Shown: positions 1 to 7,567, counted from the stretch's first letter. The stretch is DNA of 31,778 nucleotides from CAZHWT01 sp964536215 (GCA_964536215.1 CAZHWT010000013.1:1-31778), one strand, 5' to 3'. Made by a program: numbers and translations. The notes: generated by a model not told the origin, from the sequence alone.

Positions 1-298
1 CCTAGGTGAGTGGTGAGTTCCGACCCTGGCGGGACGGACAAGGGTGAGTAGTGAGTAGTGCGTTGTACCCGAATTACGTAGTACAAATTACGAAGTACGC
101 GAGCGAATAACGAACAAACCAACTAGCCAAGTAACTCCTGTCCGCCTCTGGCGGAAATAACTAATAACCTCTAAAGTGGCCTTGTGAAGGGCTGGAAGGG
201 GCCTAGCGGGCCTGATTTATGCGAGGTGCTAGAGGGATACTCTACTTGTTATAACTCGCACTACAGGCCGTTTTGTAGCGTCCAATTGTGATATGTCG
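1..298. repeat. Gene-free left end with degenerate intergenic repeats
   Basis: I see no gene here. Positions 1-130 are built from degenerate short units: gtgagtagtgagtagtgcg-like repeats at 43-62, then acgta/ttacgaa/cgaataacga units. A small dyad of the 'tccgcctctggcgga' type lies at about 141-156. The same kinds of units recur at 2150-2170, 19200-19270, 23163-23260, 29255-29340 and 31720-31778, so this looks like a genome-wide intergenic repeat family. The separate dyad at 209-269 is listed on its own. Confidence 0.6.
209..269. repeat. Nested inverted repeat, possible structured RNA
   Basis: Three nested, perfectly paired arms can be read. GGCCTG (209-214) pairs with CAGGCC (264-269). TGCGAG (220-225) pairs with CTCGCA (255-260). 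TAGAG (230-234) pairs with CTCTA (240-244). The internal loops are unequal, giving one long hairpin of about 61 nt. There is no poly-T tract next to it on either strand, so it is not an obvious terminator. I do not recognise a known riboswitch, SRP, 6S or RNase P signature. It could be a small RNA, a leader of a gene outside the window, or a remnant of a palindromic repeat element. Confidence 0.5.
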
Positions 299-327
299 AA
301 AAAAAAGAGCGCCGATTAGCGACGCTC
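299..327 (-). terminator. Intrinsic terminator overlapping a stop codon
   Basis: On the minus strand an 8-bp stem, GAGCGUCG/CGGCGCUC with one G-U pair, closes a 5-nt loop (CUAAU). It is followed by eight U residues (299-306). The UAA stop codon of the small gene at 316-609 lies inside the stem-loop, so termination is packed against the gene end. Confidence 0.85.
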
Positions 328-609
328 AGAGATGATGTTGTAAATATCAGAGAAAGTCTTAGCCCAATTAGAGCTGTATATTCTGACTTCCTGTATATCA
401 GTAGGGCCACGAACCTTGAGGCGAATTATGTTGTCTCGTGGATTTATTCTTACTTTATTGTGAGGCTTATTAGCTGGCCGGCAGGTTCTTATTTCTCCGG
501 CATAAATCTTAGTTATCTCTGGCCATCTCTCTATTTTTCTGACTATTTTAATGGCCTCATCCGTCCAAGTGGTGTGCTTGCCAGTTTTGGGACTTTTGTA
601 GTGCACCAT
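316..609 (-). CDS. Small DUF2103-like protein
   Basis: This encodes a 97-residue soluble basic protein with no signal peptide or membrane segment. The pattern H-T-T-W (residues 12-15), then an amphipathic helix, then 'I-x-K-I-x-x-G-x-I' around residues 32-40 and 'D-I-Q-E-V-R-I' near residues 71-77, resembles DUF2103, annotated as a predicted metal-binding family of unknown function. That link is from memory of the family pattern and is moderate at best. The start is well supported: AAAGGAG lies just upstream of the ATG, and a sigma-70-type promoter sits about 40-65 bp upstream. The gene is monocistronic, with its own promoter and terminator. No function can be assigned. Confidence 0.75.
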   Translation of the reverse strand: MVHYKSPKTGKHTTWTDEAIKIVRKIERWPEITKIYAGEIRTCRPANKPHNKVRINPRDNIIRLKVRGPTDIQEVRIYSSNWAKTFSDIYNIISERR

Positions 610-843
610 GTTGCTCTCCTTTTTTGAGGTGCCGATACAATGGTGCTATTTTAATGGAAAAATGACCAGAGTCAATAGGTTTTAGACCTTTTAACATTAA
701 GAGTTGCGGTGGTTGTTTGGTAGTGAAACAAGCGAGCCGCAGCTTGGCCAGAACTGGCATTGAGTTAATTTCTGCTGCGCTAGGGATTCCGAGCATGTGA
801 CTATACAGCGCTGATAGATACCTTGATTGGAAGTTGGATTTGT
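610..843. other. Intergenic region between the DUF2103-like and ART genes
   Basis: Apart from the promoter at 648-675 and its ribosome binding site, nothing convincing is visible. A minus-strand open frame covers roughly 660-796, but it runs through the promoter and into the downstream gene in another frame. I could not relate it to any family. Confidence 0.4.
648..675 (-). promoter_or_regulatory. Promoter for the DUF2103-like gene
   Basis: On the minus strand there is a TTGACT -35 (675-670), a 16-bp spacer and a TAAAAT -10 (653-648). Transcription would start near 641 and give a leader of about 30 nt carrying AAAGGAG ahead of the ATG at 609. The hexamers match the consensus at 5/6 and 5/6. 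Confidence 0.65.
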
Positions 844-1539
844 CTATTCAGAAGCTTCGGTTAGGTTGATAATGGCGCTATTGGGGTTTACTCTGATGGA
901 AGTTACTATAAAAATTGTTTGAGGTAAGAACACTACTTCCTGTTCTCCCAGCTCACTGGCTGCAAAGCTAACTTCTTTAGCATGAAGAGATTCGATATTA
1001 AACTGAAGCAACCCGCCGCGGCTAGCGTCTACGCTTTTAGCGGCGCTGACGAACTGGTTAAAGACTATCTGTTTATTTTGACGGCAGGCATCTACTATCT
1101 GGCTACACTGATCAGGGCTTATTCCTACAAGACCTCGATACACTTGACCGTTATAATCTGGTAGTTTGGCCAGCCCCTGACTTAGTTTTTCGGAAATGTG
1201 CTGGGCTGTGTCTGACAGGTGCCCGCTGCGCATTTGCGCGTTAAGGCCAATGCCGCCATGATGGGTGTAATAGTATAAGCTGGCATATTCTTCCAAGGTT
1301 AGATTGAACGTAGCATTTGCTTCAGAGAAATCTGCTAGTATCTGGGCAACATCGTCCGCCGATAGTCGATAGAGAGTCAATGCCTGTTGGGTTTTAGCTA
1401 TGTCTGATGACGGTATATCTTCTGGCCAGCCCGTAAAATCTTGATACGTAGAGGCTATTTCTTGGAGGCTGGCTTCAATAGCCGACTCACGATTTATAGA
1501 ATTAGATGCTTCGAACGAAGGGCGGCCAGGTTCGGTCAT
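844..1539 (-). CDS. ADP-ribosyltransferase-fold protein (exoenzyme/VIP2 type)
   Basis: The 231-residue protein carries the R-S-E hallmark of mono-ADP-ribosyltransferase toxins. Arg135 is in 'VYRGLVG'. A degenerate S-T-S-type strand follows in 'FNQFVSAAKS' (Ser165). The catalytic biglutamate motif E-x-E (Glu199, Glu201) is in 'GEQEVVFLP'. The helix 'EEYASLYYYTHHGGIGLN' matches the region before the active site in iota/VIP2/C3-like enzymes (ADPrib_exo_Tox type). Family knowledge: E-x-E enzymes usually modify arginine, using NAD. No signal peptide or membrane helix is seen, so if exported it would need a dedicated route such as the nearby T4SS, which is inference. The ATG at 1539 is preferred over an in-frame TTG six codons earlier, because TATTAT lies 6 nt upstream of it and no Shine-Dalgarno is present, which suggests a leaderless message. 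Confidence 0.8.
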   Translation of the reverse strand: MTEPGRPSFEASNSINRESAIEASLQEIASTYQDFTGWPEDIPSSDIAKTQQALTLYRLSADDVAQILADFSEANATFNLTLEEYASLYYYTHHGGIGLNAQMRSGHLSDTAQHISEKLSQGLAKLPDYNGQVYRGLVGISPDQCSQIVDACRQNKQIVFNQFVSAAKSVDASRGGLLQFNIESLHAKEVSFAASELGEQEVVFLPQTIFIVTSIRVNPNSAIINLTEASE

Positions 1540-1617
1540 ATTGCAATAATACAGCAAAGCTGGGTAGCGCTGAGGTTGTGAGGTTTATGCTTGGCTTTGG
1601 CCGATGGGGCAAAACGC

Positions 1618-1646
1618 AAAAAACCCACCTTTAGGGAGGGTTTTTT
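1618..1646 (-). terminator. Terminator of the tmRNA gene
   Basis: This is a near-symmetric hairpin, AAAAAACCC...CCT/AGG...GGGTTTTTT, that starts 1 nt after the encoded CCA end of the tmRNA when read on the minus strand. The A and T runs on both sides make it usable in both directions. Confidence 0.8.
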
Positions 1647-1647
1647 G

Positions 1648-2061
1648 TGGTGGAGATGCCCACGGTGAAGTGGGGTCCGAGAGATATTCATAACAAAGGG
1701 ATTACAAGCTTAGCTCATCGAGGTTTAACGCCAAACATGCAACTGATGAGCGAGCAACAGGAATGGCGGTGATTAATGTGCCTATTCTGACCCTGCTACT
1801 TAATCAGATAACAGGTTAAGACCCAGCTGAAGATGATACGCTACTTATCGCCACTGGGGAGAAATAAGAGCGCACTCTCGTTACGCGTAAGCGTAAGCAG
1901 GAGAAGTAGAAGCCAAGCTGGCTGCGATAGTCGCAGTAGCAGACTTTACTTTAGAAGCTACATTGGCATGTATGGTTTTGTTGAGATTTATTACGTCAGC
2001 GCTCAACCGCTGCGGCTTGCCGTTGTTAAAGAACAATCTTCCGTCGATGCAATACATCCCC
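1648..2061 (-). ncRNA. ssrA: Transfer-messenger RNA (tmRNA)
   Basis: This 414-nt RNA rescues stalled ribosomes and tags the unfinished protein. The 5' end GGGGATG pairs with the 3' CATCTCC in a 7-bp acceptor stem that keeps the G3-U70 wobble, the alanine identity element. It ends in an encoded ACCA (1651-1648). The 5' domain has the typical 'GCATCGACGG' near nucleotides 12-21. A tag frame opens about 95 nt in (GCC at 1967-1965) and runs 28 codons to TAA at 1881-1883. The tag begins ANVASK, is rich in Ala, Ser and Thr, and ends SPAYAYA. A later GCT (ASKVK...) is an alternative resume codon. The T arm is CCCAC/GTGGG around a 6-nt TTCACC loop, one base shorter than usual. It lies downstream of smpB and has its own promoter. 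Open frames across this stretch are shadows. Confidence 0.93.
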
Positions 2062-2066
2062 GAGGC

Positions 2067-2081
2067 TCGCCGGAGGCGAGA
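2067..2081. repeat. Small hairpin just upstream of the tmRNA 5' end
   Basis: CTCGCC-GGA-GGCGAG is a 6-bp palindromic hairpin ending a few bases before the mature tmRNA 5' end. It resembles the intergenic 'ccgcc-tct-ggcgg' dyads elsewhere in the window. It may help present the precursor to RNase P, or may simply be an intergenic repeat. Confidence 0.45.
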
Positions 2082-2172
2082 AGGATTCAAGATTCAAGAG
2101 TCCAAGAATCCAAGGAAGAGTTAATTTATAAGGAATAAGCTGAAGACCGGTATCCGAATAAATTACGAAGGA

Positions 2173-2201
2173 ATTATAGCAAAAAAGTGAGGAAGCTTCA
2201 A
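2173..2201 (-). promoter_or_regulatory. Promoter of the tmRNA gene
   Basis: On the minus strand a TTGAAG -35 (2201-2196), a 17-bp spacer and a perfect TATAAT -10 (2178-2173) with an extended TGC are seen. Transcription from about 2166 would make a precursor with a leader of about 105 nt that must be removed to give the 5' GGGG at 2061. Confidence 0.8.
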
Positions 2202-2314
2202 GCGGATTGAGGCTAGAAGTTAGAATTTTGAAAAATGAAACACACCCAAAATAATACATACCAACCTCTCATTTTAATTTTTAAGTTTATTTCGTGTTGG
2301 CTGTTTCTGAATTT

Positions 2315-2779
2315 CTATTTTCTTGTCCGAGCATCTTCTTTCCCTCTGAGAGTGCGGTCGATGTCTCTTTGGATGTCTTGGCGCTTGAGGGTTTCGCGTT
2401 TGTCGTACTTCTTTTTACCCTCAACCAGGGCAATTTCTACTTTGGCTAAGTTATGAGAACTGTAGACCTTGAGTGGCACGATGGTCAGGTTCTTGGTGCT
2501 TAATTGACGCTCCAGGCTGGCGATCTGGCGACGGTGCAGTAGTAATTTGCGGCTGCCCGTGGGATCGTATAAGCGGCTAAAACCGCCTGGGTATGGGGCA
2601 ATATACATGTTGACCAGCCAGGCCTGACCATCTTTGATGCGGACATAGCTGTCGTTAAAGTTGAGGCGGTTGGCGCGGATGGACTTTATTTCTGATCCAG
2701 TGAGGGCGATACCGGCTTCGAAACGCTCGAGAATATTATAGTCGTGAAAAGCACGTTTGTTGGTCGCAAATGTTGGCAT
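2315..2779 (-). CDS. smpB: SsrA-binding protein SmpB
   Basis: SmpB binds the tRNA-like domain of tmRNA and brings it to stalled ribosomes. The 154-residue product has the expected length and the family's marks: 'NKRAFHDYNILERFEAGIAL' near the N-terminus, 'GSEIKSIRA', 'GSRKLLLHR', and the C-terminal 'KKKYDKRETLKRQDIQRDI' followed by a basic tail that enters the mRNA channel. An in-frame start 20 codons upstream exists, but it reads through an 18-bp inverted repeat and adds residues unrelated to the family, so the ATG at 2779 is chosen. It lies upstream of ssrA on the same strand, which fits its role. This is one of the safest calls in the window. Confidence 0.96.
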   Translation of the reverse strand: MPTFATNKRAFHDYNILERFEAGIALTGSEIKSIRANRLNFNDSYVRIKDGQAWLVNMYIAPYPGGFSRLYDPTGSRKLLLHRRQIASLERQLSTKNLTIVPLKVYSSHNLAKVEIALVEGKKKYDKRETLKRQDIQRDIDRTLRGKEDARTRK

Positions 2780-2792
2780 GATGAATAGGTTG

Positions 2793-2850
2793 AAGGTTGC
2801 AGGTTGAAGGGTGAAGGGGAAACTTTCTTTAACCTTCAACCTGCAACCTT
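2793..2850. repeat. 18-bp perfect inverted repeat between two genes
   Basis: AAGGTTGCAGGTTGAAGG at 2793-2810 is perfectly complementary to 2833-2850, with a 22-nt loop. It fills the space between the stop codon of the PP2C-like gene and the smpB start. No U-tract follows on the minus strand. It may be a processing or attenuation hairpin, or a copy of an intergenic repeat. Confidence 0.75.
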
Positions 2851-2855
2851 ATACC

Positions 2856-4745
2856 TTACTGAGGCAGGTCGGCCTCGATTAGTTTTCCTTCGGTGAGAAT
2901 ATAGAGGGTTTTGTGGGCTGCGTCAACTGTGGCGGCTTGCCATGTGCCGGTGTCAGGAAGGCGAAACTGACCTATATACTGACCGGTTTTAGCCCAAGCC
3001 AATAAGGCGTGATCGGCTAGAAAGTAGAGGTGGTCGCTATCTGGCTGAGTAAAAATAGCCCTGATATCTTTAAGTAGGCTGGGACGATCTAGAACCAATG
3101 TGCTGCGCTGACCGTTGACATATTTTTCAACACTGCTTGAGCTGTCTGGTTGGCTGCGAAGGATGTAGATATCGCCGTCAATAGCAATATCTTTGAGATT
3201 ATCCGCGGCAATTGGAGCAGCAAAATAGGTGCTTGGCTCCGATAGCTGACCGGCGAGATTAGGTAAACGATAGACCTGGCCGTCCGCACTGAGGGCATAG
3301 GCGTTTTGTAGAAAAGACGCTGAGGACACAATGGTAGTAGCGGGAATAATAACGGGTTGTCCGGCGTTACCAGAAGTAGAAATTGGAGTAGCTGTTTGGG
3401 GCTGGATCACAACTAAGCCATTATCTGTAGCAGCCAGGTGGGCGCTGGCGTCGTATAATTGACCGTCGGTATTTACGCCTTGCAATGAGCCAGAAGCGAG
3501 GCGCATGAGTTGATGCTGCTGGCTATTAATAAGGACTATGGTTTGATCAGAAAGAACTAATTTTGGTTGACTGACCTGACCATTTAGCTGGGCCAAAGGA
3601 TGTGGCGATAGCACTTCAATATTGAGTAGTTTGTCGAGTAGTTGTTGTCGTTGTTGAGAGAGTTGGGTGAGTCTAGAATCTGGCGTTTCTTGCATGGCTT
3701 GAGCTAAGACGGGCTCCATTTGGTTAAGAAGCGTTTCGGCGCGGTCGGGATTGATGGTTGATACTTGCTGAGCTTGATCGAAGGTGTCTTGTAGTTGAGT
3801 AAGCACAGGTGTGATATCGACCGTGGACTGAGGCGACCGAGTGTTTTTGAGCCAAACCGAACCTAGCAGTAGGCAGACGCATACGGCAATAATGAGCAAT
3901 GGCAAGGCAGGGATGCGGTCGGCTAACCGCCAGTGCCACAGCCAGGCTGCAGCAGTCTTGGACTTGGCCATAGTGGCTCCCGCGGCAGTATTTAGGGTTT
4001 GCATGGTGGAGCTTAGACGAGGAATAGGCTCGAAGGTGTCGGCATTGAGGATGCGCAAGGATTCGTCTTTGAGCGATGGGACGTGTTTTATATCGACGAG
4101 CAACAATAACCCAGACTCCATAGAGGTGGGATCGTGGTTAATTTGTTGTTCCAAACTTTGTAGGAGGGTTGATTCGGGTAGGGCCAAGTGGTGCTGTAGC
4201 TGCTTGCGGCTGAACTTTTGGAGTAACGCATCAGTGGCCAAAATAAAGCGATCGCCAGCCTGCACTACACCAGATGACAGGTAGACGCTAGTAACTCGTT
4301 GGTCGCCTTGATCGATGTCAAATAATTTATCTTGACGCCAGAGACAAGCTCGAGAGGAGCCTAGCTGGCCGATATACAATACGGTGCCCCAACTAACAGC
4401 GGTGAGGATGTCAAAGCTGAATCCGGCCGATAAGCGCTTGTCTTGCTGACCGGCTAATAGAAGTTGTTTATGAATGGCGTCGAGGGCAGTTTCGAGAGTC
4501 GGCATAATGCCGCCTTCGGTTTGGCCAAAGTAACGATCTTGCAGCGTTTCGATAATGAGCTGCATGATGGGAGTAAAGTCTATTTCGGCTTTGGAAGACA
4601 GTGACAGGACGGCATACATTTTGCCGCGAGTAGCGACGACATTGGCTTCGGTTGGCTCATAAATGAGAAGTTTGACCCAGGAGGTGGGGCTGGGATGAGC
4701 TTGATGGTTAATAAGATGTGGAGTAATGGTGAGTTCTCGAGTCAT
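2856..4745 (-). CDS. Membrane protein: degenerate PP2C-like domain and propeller
   Basis: Residues 1-225 of 629 look like a PPM/PP2C-type phosphatase fold. 'VLYIGQLGSSRACLWRQDKL' (123-141) corresponds to the 'vGDSraYl.r.g.l' strand, and 'AGDRFILATDALL' (163-175) to the 'GD.lLLcTDGL' strand. The usual early D-G metal site is absent (YAVLSLSSKAEID), GDS has become GSS and TDG has become TDA, so it may be catalytically dead. One membrane helix follows at about 279-298. A helical stretch (310-370) comes next, then a beta-rich region with repeated short blocks (375-629) that may be a propeller placed outside the cell. A phosphatase-like sensor tied to an external domain is inference. It is 84 bp downstream of the two-helix protein and may share its transcript. 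Confidence 0.65.
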   Translation of the reverse strand: MTRELTITPHLINHQAHPSPTSWVKLLIYEPTEANVVATRGKMYAVLSLSSKAEIDFTPIMQLIIETLQDRYFGQTEGGIMPTLETALDAIHKQLLLAGQQDKRLSAGFSFDILTAVSWGTVLYIGQLGSSRACLWRQDKLFDIDQGDQRVTSVYLSSGVVQAGDRFILATDALLQKFSRKQLQHHLALPESTLLQSLEQQINHDPTSMESGLLLLVDIKHVPSLKDESLRILNADTFEPIPRLSSTMQTLNTAAGATMAKSKTAAAWLWHWRLADRIPALPLLIIAVCVCLLLGSVWLKNTRSPQSTVDITPVLTQLQDTFDQAQQVSTINPDRAETLLNQMEPVLAQAMQETPDSRLTQLSQQRQQLLDKLLNIEVLSPHPLAQLNGQVSQPKLVLSDQTIVLINSQQHQLMRLASGSLQGVNTDGQLYDASAHLAATDNGLVVIQPQTATPISTSGNAGQPVIIPATTIVSSASFLQNAYALSADGQVYRLPNLAGQLSEPSTYFAAPIAADNLKDIAIDGDIYILRSQPDSSSSVEKYVNGQRSTLVLDRPSLLKDIRAIFTQPDSDHLYFLADHALLAWAKTGQYIGQFRLPDTGTWQAATVDAAHKTLYILTEGKLIEADLPQ

Positions 4746-4829
4746 GGAGTGATTGTAGATGATTGAGTTTTGAGGTTCTATTTGATTGGCTATCTATGCA
4801 TGCATCATAAAATATATATGTTGTAGCCA

Positions 4830-5069
4830 TTACGACATGGCTACGCCTAGCCCTAAGAAGGCGGCGACAATAGCTATGGCGACATAGGCACTGACAATTA
4901 GGCGAACGACCGGCGAAAGCGTTGTAGGCAATACTCGAGTCATTTGCATGGCTTGACGAAAGACTAGCAGGCTAAAGCCAACCACAACGAGCAATAGGAC
5001 AAATAAAGCCCAGTTGGCCCAGATAAATGGTTGAAACCAATTAAGATCGATTGGGTTAAGGCCGTTCAT
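4830..5069 (-). CDS. Small two-helix membrane protein
   Basis: The product is 79 residues with two hydrophobic helices at about 16-36 and 57-77, joined by a short basic stretch (FRQAMQMTRVL). There is no recognised family. Its ATG overlaps the TGA of the PH-domain gene (ATGA, 5066-5069), so the two are very likely translated together, and a link to that membrane protein is a reasonable inference. Confidence 0.75.
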   Translation of the reverse strand: MNGLNPIDLNWFQPFIWANWALFVLLLVVVGFSLLVFRQAMQMTRVLPTTLSPVVRLIVSAYVAIAIVAAFLGLGVAMS

Positions 5070-5707
5070 GATAATATTTGCTCCTCGGGTTGAGGTTGAA
5101 TAGATGATGTCTGAGACTGTCTAAAAGCAGCTTCTTCGGGTAGAAGGTCTGTAATGATGTCGGCTACACGGTGAGGCTTGGGGACTTTTTCAAATATTAA
5201 ATTTAGCCTAGTGCCAGAAGTCTGAATCTCGACTGTGCCATAGTTAAAGAGAAGTTGCCATAAACCTTGCTGCTTATGCGAAACATCTTGGACCTGACGA
5301 AGTTCTGCCTCACTCGAAGAATAATACATTAGGCCAATAAAGTCGACATCGAGCAGGCGGATATTAGTGATGAGGTAGACGTTGTAATACCAAATGAGAA
5401 AGCTTTCCAGGGCGTATCCGGCGATAACGACATACCAGAGCATTTCGGCTAGGAAGAGGGTGGGGGTAGGAATGTTGGCTAACGAGTCTAGGCCCGGGAT
5501 AGTAGCTGGTCCGATGATGTGCAGTATGGTTGGCAAGAATATAGCGGCTACGACGGGAATAATCCACCGTAAGTTAGTGACGATATGGCGACGAAGTAGG
5601 ACTTCAACCCTCTCCCCCACTTCTTGATCACGGAAGCCAGCATTGGGCAGCTCGGCGTACGCTGACATGGGATTGAAAGTGCGGTGGAGGACGGTGGGTG
5701 AAGGCAT
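5066..5707 (-). CDS. Membrane protein with bacterial PH domain
   Basis: This 213-residue protein has two membrane helices at about 46-66 and 84-108, followed by a bPH2/YdbS-type (DUF304) domain at about 110-190. The family marks are 'NVYLITNIRLLDVDFIGL', 'LRQVQDVSHKQQGLWQLLFNYGTV' and 'KVPKPHRVADII'. Related domains sit on the inner face of the membrane and have no known enzyme activity. It starts 3 nt after the stop of the SpoIID gene and overlaps the next gene by 4 nt, so the three form one operon. The role here is unknown. Confidence 0.85.
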   Translation of the reverse strand: MPSPTVLHRTFNPMSAYAELPNAGFRDQEVGERVEVLLRRHIVTNLRWIIPVVAAIFLPTILHIIGPATIPGLDSLANIPTPTLFLAEMLWYVVIAGYALESFLIWYYNVYLITNIRLLDVDFIGLMYYSSSEAELRQVQDVSHKQQGLWQLLFNYGTVEIQTSGTRLNLIFEKVPKPHRVADIITDLLPEEAAFRQSQTSSIQPQPEEQILS

Positions 5708-5710
5708 AGC

Positions 5711-7447
5711 TTAGTGTTTAATAATATCAAACAGGGTGGTTTGAAGCATGATGGTGCCGGGAGCTTTGAGGTTGACGGCAGCTTTGACGGCACTACCTTT
5801 AATGTTGACGGTGCCTTGATTAGTACCGATGACAATGACGGCATCGGTTTGTCCAGTGCTCTTATTTTGACTGAAGGCAAAGCTGGTAAAGTTGGTTAGC
5901 GGGCTGGTAAAGGTGTTTAGGTCAGCAGAGATGCTGCCAGCGTCGTTGGTCTGCTGATATTTAATGGCGGCGTTGAGAAGGTGCAGCATGTCGGTTTTGT
6001 TCATCCAGGGGTTGCAGGTGCTGCAGTTGGTGCCGGTACTGTTTTCGGCTTTACCACTGTAATCCCCCCAGGCTTTGTGGAACCAGGGTGAGATGGAGTC
6101 ATAACAATTGTTGGGCCAACTGCCGTTACAGTCTTCGGCAATTTTGAGGTAGGGCAAGTTGGTATTCCAGACTTGGCCGGATTGCTGGGTAATGCCGCCT
6201 GCGGTGGACGAAAAGTAGGTGCTGATAGGGCTGCCTTGGTAGGTAATGACCACACCCCGGGTTTCACGCACAGCTTGATACCAACGCTGATCCCACTGAT
6301 CGCCATGACTGACGTCATCGGGATGGTAGACCTGATTCAGCTGATTTTGTGGCTGGGAAGCAATCCGGCTAAGGTTGGCCATGGCATAGCTGCGGGCGGT
6401 TACGGCTTGGGCTTTTAGGGCTTCCATAGACCAGGAGCGGGGCATTTCGTGAATACCCATAAGATACTGATCTTCGAACGGTACATCGCCATATTCATAC
6501 AAATGAATGGTGGCTGGAACATCAACGGGATGAATGTCATTTTGAGAGACGTTAAAGTAAGCGGTCAGAATTTGTTTAAAGTTTTGCCCGGCCTTGGCCC
6601 GGCCATAGGCGCCGTACTGACTTAGACCGACCCGGTGTGGGACACCGTAGGAGGCGAAGGCGTAGGCGGCGCCATCAAAAGTGGGTGGAGGCGGCGGAGA
6701 GCTGGTCGGAGGTGCGTCTCCTACTGTAGTAGTAGTAGCGTTGGCGGCAGCTTTGGCAGCGAGGATTTGCTGCTGTTTGGCAGTCAGGCCCTGAATATCT
6801 TTATTAATATTGGCAATTTGAGTCGTGGCACTGTTTTGGCGATAGCGGGCGTTAGCAATTTGGTTTTTAATGCTATTAACTTGAGCTTGATATTTAGCTT
6901 TTTGTTGCTTAAGGTCTTCGGCTTCGGCCTGTAGCTTGGACCGATCTTGAGCGAGCTGATCAACTTGCTCATCCAGAGTAAGAATGCGATTTTTGTCGTC
7001 GTTTAAGGAGCTCTGGTGGTAGGTCATTAGTTTGGTCCAAGCGCGAAAGTCGTTGGCGTCGAGTAAGGAGATCATGGGCGAGATGGCGTCTTTCTTGTAC
7101 TGTTTGTAGAGGGACCGAGCGCGAATTTCGCGGTCAGATTGCTGCTGCTTGAGTTGCGCTTCTTGCTGGTTAAGTTGAGCGATGGTGGCGTCGAGCTGAG
7201 CTTGTTTGACGTTTACTTCAGCGATGGCGATGTTGAGAGATGACTGTAGCGAAGGGAGGTTGCCCGATAAGGCGCTAACCTGATCTTTGGCCTGTTGAAG
7301 GGTTTTTTGGGCCTGTTGCAATTGCTCTTGTTTCTGCAACAAAGCCTTGGTGGTGTCGTCCAATTCATCCGCTTGGATAAGCCCAGGGATGGTTGATACG
7401 GCTAGTATTAATAGTAGTCCTAAACAAATGGGCAGCCAGCGTTTCAT
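5711..7447 (-). CDS. Coiled-coil SpoIID/LytB-type wall enzyme
   Basis: The 578-residue product begins with a signal peptide (MKRWLPICLGLLLILAVS). A long coiled coil follows (about 30-240, Q/K/A rich, PcsB-like), then a Pro linker (about 250-260) and a SpoIID domain (about 262-570). The SpoIID signature is clear: 'MPRSWSMEALKAQAVTARSYAM' with Glu342 in the position of the known catalytic glutamate, then 'STAGGITQ..GQVW' and 'PYLK'. Family knowledge: SpoIID is a lytic transglycosylase acting on denuded glycan strands. The protein is probably secreted and wall-bound. It heads a minus-strand operon divergent from the pilin genes. The start codon is fixed by the signal peptide and a promoter 9 nt upstream. 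Confidence 0.9.
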   Translation of the reverse strand: MKRWLPICLGLLLILAVSTIPGLIQADELDDTTKALLQKQEQLQQAQKTLQQAKDQVSALSGNLPSLQSSLNIAIAEVNVKQAQLDATIAQLNQQEAQLKQQQSDREIRARSLYKQYKKDAISPMISLLDANDFRAWTKLMTYHQSSLNDDKNRILTLDEQVDQLAQDRSKLQAEAEDLKQQKAKYQAQVNSIKNQIANARYRQNSATTQIANINKDIQGLTAKQQQILAAKAAANATTTTVGDAPPTSSPPPPPTFDGAAYAFASYGVPHRVGLSQYGAYGRAKAGQNFKQILTAYFNVSQNDIHPVDVPATIHLYEYGDVPFEDQYLMGIHEMPRSWSMEALKAQAVTARSYAMANLSRIASQPQNQLNQVYHPDDVSHGDQWDQRWYQAVRETRGVVITYQGSPISTYFSSTAGGITQQSGQVWNTNLPYLKIAEDCNGSWPNNCYDSISPWFHKAWGDYSGKAENSTGTNCSTCNPWMNKTDMLHLLNAAIKYQQTNDAGSISADLNTFTSPLTNFTSFAFSQNKSTGQTDAVIVIGTNQGTVNIKGSAVKAAVNLKAPGTIMLQTTLFDIIKH

Positions 7448-7456
7448 TGCTTATCT

Positions 7457-7486
7457 ATTGTAGCGTAGGGAGGGAGGGTTGAACAA
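7457..7486 (-). promoter_or_regulatory. Promoter of the SpoIID operon
   Basis: On the minus strand, TACAAT (7462-7457) lies 9 nt before the ATG at 7447, with TTGTTC (7486-7481) at an 18-bp spacing. The transcript would begin within a few bases of the start codon, that is, leaderless or nearly so. The -35 match is weak. Confidence 0.45.
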
Positions 7487-7567
7487 ATCGAATCTAGCTA
7501 GAGCCATCCGTCTATCCCCAGCCGAAATATTGCAAAGCTTGGCTGGTTACTTTAAGCTGAAGATGAA

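Noticed and set aside
557..796. Possible 79-residue gene on the minus strand.
   Set aside because: It overlaps the promoter, ribosome site and beginning of the well-supported gene at 316-609, and the protein is unlike anything I know.
1833..2259. Open frames on both strands across 1833-2259.
   Set aside because: They lie on the tmRNA gene, its leader and its tag frame. None has a family or a ribosome site.
2780..2839. Longer SmpB with 20 more N-terminal residues.
   Set aside because: The extra part reads through the 18-bp inverted repeat and lacks family similarity. The ATG at 2779 gives the standard SmpB length.
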